A program made the translations under genes and the position numbers. This document shows positions 1 through 4,046 of a stretch of 6,080 bases of DNA, piece by piece. This DNA comes from Thermofilum sp. (GTDB lineage Archaea > Thermoproteota > Thermoprotei > Thermofilales > Thermofilaceae): assembly GCA_020832965.1 (NCBI GenBank), contig JAJHRM010000162.1, forward strand, positions 1 to 6,080, given 5' to 3'. Under the pieces are notes generated by a model. It was not told the origin of the DNA. It did not search any database and saw nothing but the letters and a program-made list of their open reading frames with translations. Position 1 is the first letter of the stretch. Each line of letters opens with the position of its first letter.

Positions 1-219
1 GGCTCCCACCTCTACGGGACCCTTGTAGTTCAGTATGAATATGGGTATTACCACCTTGTCGGGGTACTTGGTCTTCAGAACACAGCTAACTGCAGTACCG
101 CTTGGTGCGGGGATGCCGGCCGCGCTGTCAGTCACGTTCCAGCCATCAACAAGATCCTTAGTCTCTTCAGCCATCTTGAGAAACTTTCTCGTAGGTACGA
201 ACTCGTGTAAGATTTTCAT
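1..219 (-). CDS. MetF-like methylenetetrahydrofolate reductase family protein, N-terminal fragment (runs off left edge)
   Basis: The minus strand has an ATG at 219 followed by 73 open codons to the window edge. An in-frame TAG at 240-238 and no other start between fix this start. The visible part has a Pro-Thr-Arg-Lys-Phe segment at residues 9-13, a short helix, then Val-Asp-Gly-Trp-Asn-Val-Thr-Asp-Ser (about 24-32) and a Gly-Ile-Pro-Ala-Pro stretch. This resembles the first beta-alpha units of the MetF TIM barrel, where a 'VTD...G' strand follows the first helix. MetF enzymes reduce methylene- to methyl-tetrahydrofolate, and archaeal relatives may use other pterins. The segment normally written as RDRN in this family reads Asn-Tyr-Lys-Gly-Pro here, so the fit is not perfect. 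The neighbouring corrinoid activators make a methyl-branch role sensible. The gene is divergent from the RACo gene at 498. Identification rests on under a quarter of the protein and is tentative. Confidence 0.5.
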   Translation of the reverse strand, partial: MKILHEFVPTRKFLKMAEETKDLVDGWNVTDSAAGIPAPSGTAVSCVLKTKYPDKVVIPIFILNYKGPVEVGA

Positions 220-239
220 GGCGCTCGCCGAGACATTCT

Positions 240-250
240 AACTTAAAGTT
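240..250. promoter_or_regulatory. 11-bp inverted repeat AACTT-A-AAGTT next to the TATA-like box
   Basis: The bases AACTTAAAGTT form two perfect 5-bp arms around a central A. The repeat lies between the minus-strand TATA-like box (251-260) and the start codon at 219, where archaeal repressors often bind. Chance occurrence in A+T-rich DNA is likely enough that this is only a candidate. Confidence 0.25.
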
Positions 251-260
251 TATTTAAAAA
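251..260 (-). promoter_or_regulatory. TATA-like element for the MetF-like gene
   Basis: On the minus strand this reads TTTTTAAATA inside a longer A+T run (about 266-241). Its centre lies about 36 bases before the ATG at 219. An archaeal start site about 25 bases downstream would fall near 230, giving a leader of about ten bases. No convincing Shine-Dalgarno sequence precedes the ATG, which suits a near-leaderless transcript. An 11-bp inverted repeat (240-250) directly follows it. Confidence 0.45.
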
Positions 261-340
261 TTTTACGCTCCTAAACTTATCACTGGGGCGCCTAACACTT
301 GAGAAAATTAAGCATTAAACGTGGAGAGCTATTCATTTCC

Positions 341-436
341 GCTAAGAGCACATTAAAGACAAGGCTAAGCTTTAGTGGGGATGTTCAAAGTTTTAGGGTA
401 TGCTGCAAATTCTCTAAGGGTTAGCGTGCTCTAAGC
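341..436. other. Long imperfect inverted repeat (possible structured RNA or multi-site regulator region)
   Basis: An outer arm, GCTAAGAGCAC at 341-351, pairs with GTGCTCTAAGC at 426-436 in 10 of 11 positions. Directly inside, 364-375 pairs with 414-425 with one G-G mismatch and one G-T wobble over 12 positions. The 3' arms are contiguous (425/426), while the 5' side has a 12-base bulge (352-363), and the apical loop is about 38 bases. CTAAG also recurs directly at 342, 365, 414 and 432, with CTCTAAG at 412 and 429. The span lies in the gap between divergent genes, upstream of the predicted TATA-like box of the RACo gene. It would therefore act as DNA unless a more distal promoter transcribes it. 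I do not recognise it as a known ncRNA family. Confidence 0.35.
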
Positions 437-460
437 CTTAAGTGAGCAGCCGGGTTAACG

Positions 461-470
461 TTTATTAAAA
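461..470 (+). promoter_or_regulatory. TATA-like element for the first RACo gene
   Basis: The sequence TTTATTAAAA lies with its centre about 32 bases before the ATG at 498, after a G+C-richer stretch. An initiation site about 25 bases downstream would fall near 490-492, leaving a leader of only a few bases. The leader carries no clear Shine-Dalgarno sequence (only AGG at 488-490), consistent with a near-leaderless archaeal mRNA. A CTTAAG hexamer lies upstream at 437-442. Confidence 0.5.
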
Positions 471-497
471 AGGGTTGGCAGAGTCTCAGGAACCACT

Positions 498-2414
498 ATG
501 CCGAGTGATAGCTTCGAGAAGGCTATAGTCTGCTTTGATCCTCATGGTAGAAAAGTGGAGGTAAAGCGTGGGCTGACATTGCTGGATGCTGCTAACATAG
601 CGGGCGTGGGGGTGAGGTCCGAGTGTGGTGGACGGGGCACGTGCGGGAAGTGCTTAGTGGTGGTTAAGGATCAGAGGAATTTAAGTCCGCCGTCTGATAG
701 CGAGGTTCGTCTATTATCTGGCGACAAGCTTAAGGCTGGATACAGGCTTGCGTGTCAGAGCATTGTTAGGGGGGATGTAGCAGTCCTTGTCCCACCGGAG
801 AGCAGGCTTGAGGCCAGGAGGATTCTAGCTGAGGGCCTCTTAAGGCAGTTCGAGCTTGACCCAGCGATAAGAAGCGTGCGCGTAGTTCTCCCTAAGCCGA
901 GCCTGCTGGATACGACGCCGGATTTCGAGAGGCTGTGCAATGCCCTTAAGGAGAGGGGGTTCGGCGAAGTGGAGATGGGGCACGAGCTTATGCAGAGGTT
1001 ACCGGTGATCCTGAGGGAGGCAAATTGGGACGTTGAAGTTGTCTTGTGGATGGATAGGGAGATAATAGCGTTAGAGAGGGGGGGCGAGGAGAGGGGGATT
1101 TATGGAGCCTCGGTAGACATAGGAACCTCAAAGCTCGTCTTGCACTTGGTTGACCTGAGATCCGGCGAGACGGTCTCCGTGAGGGTGGTCGAGAACCCCC
1201 AGATGGTTTACGGAGAAGACGTGGTCTCGAGGATAAACTACGCCGCTCTTGAGGAGGGTGGGCTGAGGAGGCTTCAAGGATTGGTTATCGAAGCCATAAA
1301 CTCTTTAATCGAAGAAGCCTGCCTGGAAGCAGGCATAGAGCGGGACAGAATATACGAAGTCACGGTTGCGGGCAACACGGCAATGCACCACATATTCTTG
1401 GGGTACCCTCCTAAGCAGCTGGCCGTTGCACCCTACGTCGCTGTGGTGAGGCGATCGGTAAACGTGAAGGCGAGGCAGCTCGGAATTAAGGTTTACGGTC
1501 TCGCAAACGTCTTCGTTCTCCCGAATATTGCGGGATTCGTGGGTGCAGATGCCGTGGCAGATGTCTTGGCTACCGGCATCTACGAATCGGACGATATGAG
1601 CCTCCTCATAGACGTAGGAACAAACAGCGAGGTTTTCGTGGGGAATAGGGAGGACATCATCTCGTGCTCTACCCCCGCAGGGTCAGCTTTCGAGGGAATG
1701 CACCTAGAGCACGGGATGAAGGCGGTGGCGGGAGCTATTGAGAAGATCAGAATAGACCCTGAGGATTACGAAGTCGAATACGAGACGATAGGCGGCGTCA
1801 AACCTGTGGGGATGTGCGGGTCGGCTGTTGTGGACGCCGTTGCTGAGTTGTTTAGGTGTGGCCTGATAGATGAGCGCGGGCATTTCAAGAGGAACGTAAG
1901 CACGAAGCGCCTACGGCGGGAAAACGGCGTAGCAAGGTTCGTGGTAGCTTGGAGTGGCGAGTCCGCAACGGGGAGAGACATAACAGTAAGCGAGAGGGAT
2001 ATCCAGGAGATCCTGCTTGCAAAGGCAGCGATACGCGCAGGAGTGGCGGTGCTGATGGAGGAGAGGGGGGTTAAAGAAGAGGGCTTAGACCACCTCTACA
2101 TAGCTGGATCCTTCGGGAGATACCTGAACCCCGAGAGCGCCCTCTTCATAGGGCTAATTCCAGACATCCCCCTAGACAGGATAAGCTTTGTTGGAAACAC
2201 AGCTATAGCCGGTGCGAAGATGTGTCTCCTGTCGAGAAGTATGAGGAGGGTCGCTGACGAGCTCTCGAATAAAATACGCTACGTGGAGCTGACAGCGCAC
2301 CCAGGCTTCCGCAGGGAGTTCACGAATGCCCTGTTCATCCCGCACCGAGACCTAAGTAGGTATCCAACAGTGATGAAGCACATTAGTAGAGTGAGCGCGC
2401 GCGCACCCTCATAG
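498..2414 (+). CDS. RACo-type ATP-dependent reductive activator of corrinoid protein (2Fe-2S ferredoxin + ASKHA/DUF4445), paralogue 1
   Basis: This 638-residue protein has the full RACo architecture and normal family length. Residues 1-100 are a plant-type 2Fe-2S domain with ligands Cys43, Cys49, Cys52 and Cys86 (C-X5-C-X2-C-X33-C). Residues about 100-200 form the linker and small middle domain. Residues about 202-638 are the ASKHA ATPase domain, with phosphate motifs Asp207-Ile-Gly-Thr-Ser-Lys and Asp372-Val-Gly-Thr-Asn-Ser-Glu, then Ala536-Gly-Ser-Phe-Gly and Gly566-Asn-Thr. Known members couple ATP hydrolysis to electron transfer from the 2Fe-2S cluster to Co(II) in a corrinoid protein, rescuing it as Co(I). 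The segment usually written CGSG reads Cys440-Gly-Ser-Ala443. No signal peptide or membrane segment is seen, so it is cytosolic. It appears monocistronic, divergent from a MetF-like gene and convergent with an operon carrying a second RACo. Its target (CoFeSP or a methyltransferase corrinoid protein) cannot be read from the sequence. The family call is firm. Confidence 0.93.
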   Translation: MPSDSFEKAIVCFDPHGRKVEVKRGLTLLDAANIAGVGVRSECGGRGTCGKCLVVVKDQRNLSPPSDSEVRLLSGDKLKAGYRLACQSIVRGDVAVLVPPESRLEARRILAEGLLRQFELDPAIRSVRVVLPKPSLLDTTPDFERLCNALKERGFGEVEMGHELMQRLPVILREANWDVEVVLWMDREIIALERGGEERGIYGASVDIGTSKLVLHLVDLRSGETVSVRVVENPQMVYGEDVVSRINYAALEEGGLRRLQGLVIEAINSLIEEACLEAGIERDRIYEVTVAGNTAMHHIFLGYPPKQLAVAPYVAVVRRSVNVKARQLGIKVYGLANVFVLPNIAGFVGADAVADVLATGIYESDDMSLLIDVGTNSEVFVGNREDIISCSTPAGSAFEGMHLEHGMKAVAGAIEKIRIDPEDYEVEYETIGGVKPVGMCGSAVVDAVAELFRCGLIDERGHFKRNVSTKRLRRENGVARFVVAWSGESATGRDITVSERDIQEILLAKAAIRAGVAVLMEERGVKEEGLDHLYIAGSFGRYLNPESALFIGLIPDIPLDRISFVGNTAIAGAKMCLLSRSMRRVADELSNKIRYVELTAHPGFRREFTNALFIPHRDLSRYPTVMKHISRVSARAPS

Positions 2415-2556
2415 CGCCCGTCATTTTTTGCACATTTTTCCACTCCCCTAGCCACTCGCTCCTGTAGTAGAGCGGGCCCTTGACCCTAGCACAGCCATTG
2501 ACAAGGTCCCTTAACAGCAGTCTGAGCTTCTCTAAGTTCTCGCCCCTCAGCGCGCG
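2383..2556 (-). pseudogene. Start-less open frame, possible 5'-truncated gene remnant of unknown family
   Basis: After a TAG at 2559-2557 this minus-strand frame stays open for 57 codons to a TAA at 2385-2383, overlapping the last 32 bases of the first RACo gene. It has no ATG, GTG or TTG until very near its end, so it cannot be an intact gene. Its conceptual translation nevertheless looks protein-like: an amphipathic Leu/Arg/Glu-rich helix, then Val-Lys-Gly-Pro-Leu-Tyr-Tyr-Arg-Ser-Glu-Trp-Leu-Gly-Glu-Trp. I do not recognise the family. It could be the tail of a gene displaced by rearrangement, or chance. The T-tracts on the opposite strand fall within it, which argues for plain intergenic DNA. 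Confidence 0.25.
2424..2439 (+). terminator. T-tract terminator of the first RACo gene
   Basis: Two oligo-T runs, T6 at 2424-2429 and T5 at 2435-2439, begin 10 bases after the TAG stop at 2414. Archaeal RNA polymerase terminates at such T-rich stretches without needing a hairpin. The match is by position and composition only. Confidence 0.5.
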
Positions 2557-2575
2557 CTAGGAAATCTGGCGCGCG
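2551..2575. other. G+C-rich hairpin in the convergent intergenic gap
   Basis: CGCGCGCTAG (2551-2560) and CTGGCGCGCG (2566-2575) pair as a 10-bp stem with one T-G wobble around a 5-base GAAAT loop. It lies 10 bases beyond the stop of the DUF3786 gene and 136 bases beyond the stop of the first RACo gene. Read from the plus strand the stem is complete with a G-U wobble; read from the minus strand it has a C-A mismatch. It may protect transcript ends or help separate the convergent units. No oligo-T run follows it on the minus strand, so it is not a standard terminator. Confidence 0.4.
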
Positions 2576-2585
2576 TGAGCCTGGG

Positions 2586-3257
2586 CTAGTCTGCACAGAT
2601 GTAGCCGCATCCTCCAAACTCGATCGTGGAAACGTCTACTTGCAGGTTCTTGGCGAACTTTAGTATGAGCCTGGCTGTTAAGCCGCGTGCTAATCCCAGT
2701 GCAGCTTCGCATACCGCAGAAGCCTCTTCTGATAAGTAGTGAGATGCTGATTTGTCGAATAGTATCTCGGAGGACGGCGGTAGGCCCTCTTCTCCAGCCC
2801 ACACAGCCAGGACTATCGGGACTCGTGGTAGTGCATACACCTTTATGGCGGCATCCCCTATGTCTACTGGCTTGTAGTCGAATGGTTTCGCAACCGTATA
2901 TAGTAGCTGTGGGTTTTCCCCGAAGATCTTCTCGAGGGCGGCGATGTTCCTCTTAAGGTTTGGGCAGTGGACGAAGGGGCACAGCTGCCTCGATAAAGAG
3001 ACGAGTTCGCCGCTTTCCCCAACATCGGTCTTTGTCTCGGCGTAGAGCGAAAGGATGAAGTACATGCCGATTCTCTCTTTCCGCGTTAAGTGCTCCCCCA
3101 GGATATTGTCGTATATGTCGCCCGTTCCAAGATCCAGCGTGAGTCCGAAGAAGCTCAGCTTGTCCCCCTTCTCGAAGCCCAGCCTCCCGGGCAGAGACTT
3201 TATCTTGTCCCTCACTTTTTCCCATGAGTAAAGCTCCCAAAAGGACATTGCTACCAT
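2586..3257 (-). CDS. DUF3786 domain protein, third gene of the RACo-CooC operon
   Basis: This 223-residue soluble protein matches my recollection of DUF3786. After a variable N-terminus there is a Phe-Phe-Gly-Leu-Thr-Leu-Asp strand (36-42), a helix with Ile-Leu-Ser-Leu-Tyr-Ala (68-73), Gly-Asp-Ala-Ala (134-137), the hallmark Leu-Pro-Arg-Val-Pro-Ile (143-148) with Val-Trp (152-153), and Ile-Leu-Phe-Asp...Tyr-Leu (165-175). The family's biochemical function is not established to my knowledge. Cysteines occur in pairs, Cys93-X4-Cys98 and Cys217-X3-Cys221 near the C-terminus, so metal or cluster binding is conceivable but unproven. It starts 12 bases after the CooC stop and must be co-transcribed. 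The context suggests an accessory role in CODH/ACS or corrinoid maturation. No strong Shine-Dalgarno site precedes ATG 3257; a second in-frame ATG at 3248 is an alternative start. Confidence 0.8.
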   Translation of the reverse strand: MVAMSFWELYSWEKVRDKIKSLPGRLGFEKGDKLSFFGLTLDLGTGDIYDNILGEHLTRKERIGMYFILSLYAETKTDVGESGELVSLSRQLCPFVHCPNLKRNIAALEKIFGENPQLLYTVAKPFDYKPVDIGDAAIKVYALPRVPIVLAVWAGEEGLPPSSEILFDKSASHYLSEEASAVCEAALGLARGLTARLILKFAKNLQVDVSTIEFGGCGYICAD

Positions 3258-3269
3258 GATTTCCAGCTA

Positions 3270-4046
3270 CTAAATCATATTAATGTTTTTTGCGATTTGG
3301 TGCGCTACTCTCAGAGCCTCAGAGTCTTTAGGCAGGTTTAGTAGTGGTGCTCCATTGGCAGCATACTCTACTATGTTTTTGTCCTCGGGTATTGTGCCAG
3401 CATACTTTAGCCCTATTTGGGAAGCCCACTCGACTACGGCCTCTTCTCTTCTACTCGTCAGCCTGTTCCCCACGACGTATACTTCATCAGCCTTTAGGTC
3501 CACCTCCCTAATTATCTCCTTAATTTTCTCGGCCGTTTTTAAGCTCATAAGGGAGTTGTCAACAACTATGATGAATGTGTTTACATGCCTATCCAGTCTC
3601 CTGTTTAGATGCTCTAGACCAGCCTCCATGTCCATTAGGACAACATCGTAGTGCTGGACAAGCTTGCCTAGAATCCCCGAGAGAAGAGAGTTGACGTAGC
3701 AGTAGCACCCCTCGCCCTCACCTCTACCCATTGCAATGAAATCGAATCTCTCCGCCTCAACGATGCAGTCCCTCGCGATGTAGTACTCCAGGAGGGCGCT
3801 CTTCTCGAAGCCGTAGCTATCGAGCTTCTGAAAACCCCTTCTAAACTCTTCGGCAACATCGCCAATAGTCTTGTTGACTTGTATCCCCAGAGCTTGTGGG
3901 AGATTCGTCGCAGGGTCAGCATCCACGACTAAGATCTCATCGTTTGCTGATTCATCTAGTAGAACTCTGAGGAGGAGTGTTGTAAGCACAGTTTTGCCTG
4001 TACCACCCTTCCCAGATATCGAGGCGTAGAGGGGTCTCCTAGGCAT
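3270..4046 (-). CDS. cooC: CooC/AcsF-type nickel-insertion ATPase (MinD/SIMIBI family)
   Basis: This 258-residue P-loop ATPase has the deviant Walker A of the MinD group (Gly12-Lys-Gly-Gly-Thr-Gly-Lys18-Thr19, signature Lys13), a Val-Asp-Ala-Asp-Pro-Ala-Thr-Asn switch at 41-48 and a Walker B region Asp139-Met-Glu-Ala-Gly-Leu-Glu-His-Leu. What marks it as CooC rather than MinD or ParA is the Cys114-Tyr-Cys116 pair after an Arg-Gly-Glu-Gly-Glu-Gly segment. In known CooC dimers this CXC pair binds metal. There is no C-terminal membrane-targeting helix of the MinD type. CooC/AcsF proteins use ATP to insert nickel into CO dehydrogenase or acetyl-CoA synthase. The ATG overlaps the end of the upstream RACo gene by 8 bases, with AAGGTGAG 8 bases before it, so translation is probably coupled. 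The family is clear; the client enzyme (CODH or ACS) lies outside the window. Confidence 0.9.
   Translation of the reverse strand: MPRRPLYASISGKGGTGKTVLTTLLLRVLLDESANDEILVVDADPATNLPQALGIQVNKTIGDVAEEFRRGFQKLDSYGFEKSALLEYYIARDCIVEAERFDFIAMGRGEGEGCYCYVNSLLSGILGKLVQHYDVVLMDMEAGLEHLNRRLDRHVNTFIIVVDNSLMSLKTAEKIKEIIREVDLKADEVYVVGNRLTSRREEAVVEWASQIGLKYAGTIPEDKNIVEYAANGAPLLNLPKDSEALRVAHQIAKNINMI

Noticed and set aside
35..241. 68-codon plus-strand open frame at the left edge
   Set aside because: It is antisense to the MetF-like gene and its translation is low-complexity Ser/Thr/Leu-rich with no family resemblance.
241..497. tRNA, C/D-box sRNA or CRISPR repeats in the left intergenic region
   Set aside because: No cloverleaf, no C/D box pair in proper spacing and no regularly spaced identical repeats could be found.
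498..2414. 2-hydroxyacyl-CoA dehydratase activator or benzoyl-CoA reductase activator (another ASKHA ATPase)
   Set aside because: Those are much shorter and use a 4Fe-4S cluster at the dimer interface; both proteins here have an N-terminal 2Fe-2S ferredoxin domain and RACo length.
2557..2802. 81-codon minus-strand frame overlapping the end of the DUF3786 gene
   Set aside because: It is an out-of-frame shadow of the DUF3786 coding region, which is well supported by its family motifs.
2953..3240. 95-codon minus-strand frame inside the DUF3786 gene
   Set aside because: It is an alternative-frame shadow with composition typical of frame-shifted reading; the DUF3786 frame explains the DNA.
3270..4046. 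MinD/ParA partition or cell-division ATPase
   Set aside because: The CXC pair at residues 114/116, the DMEAGLEHL Walker B context, lack of a membrane-targeting C-terminus and the RACo neighbour all point to CooC/AcsF.
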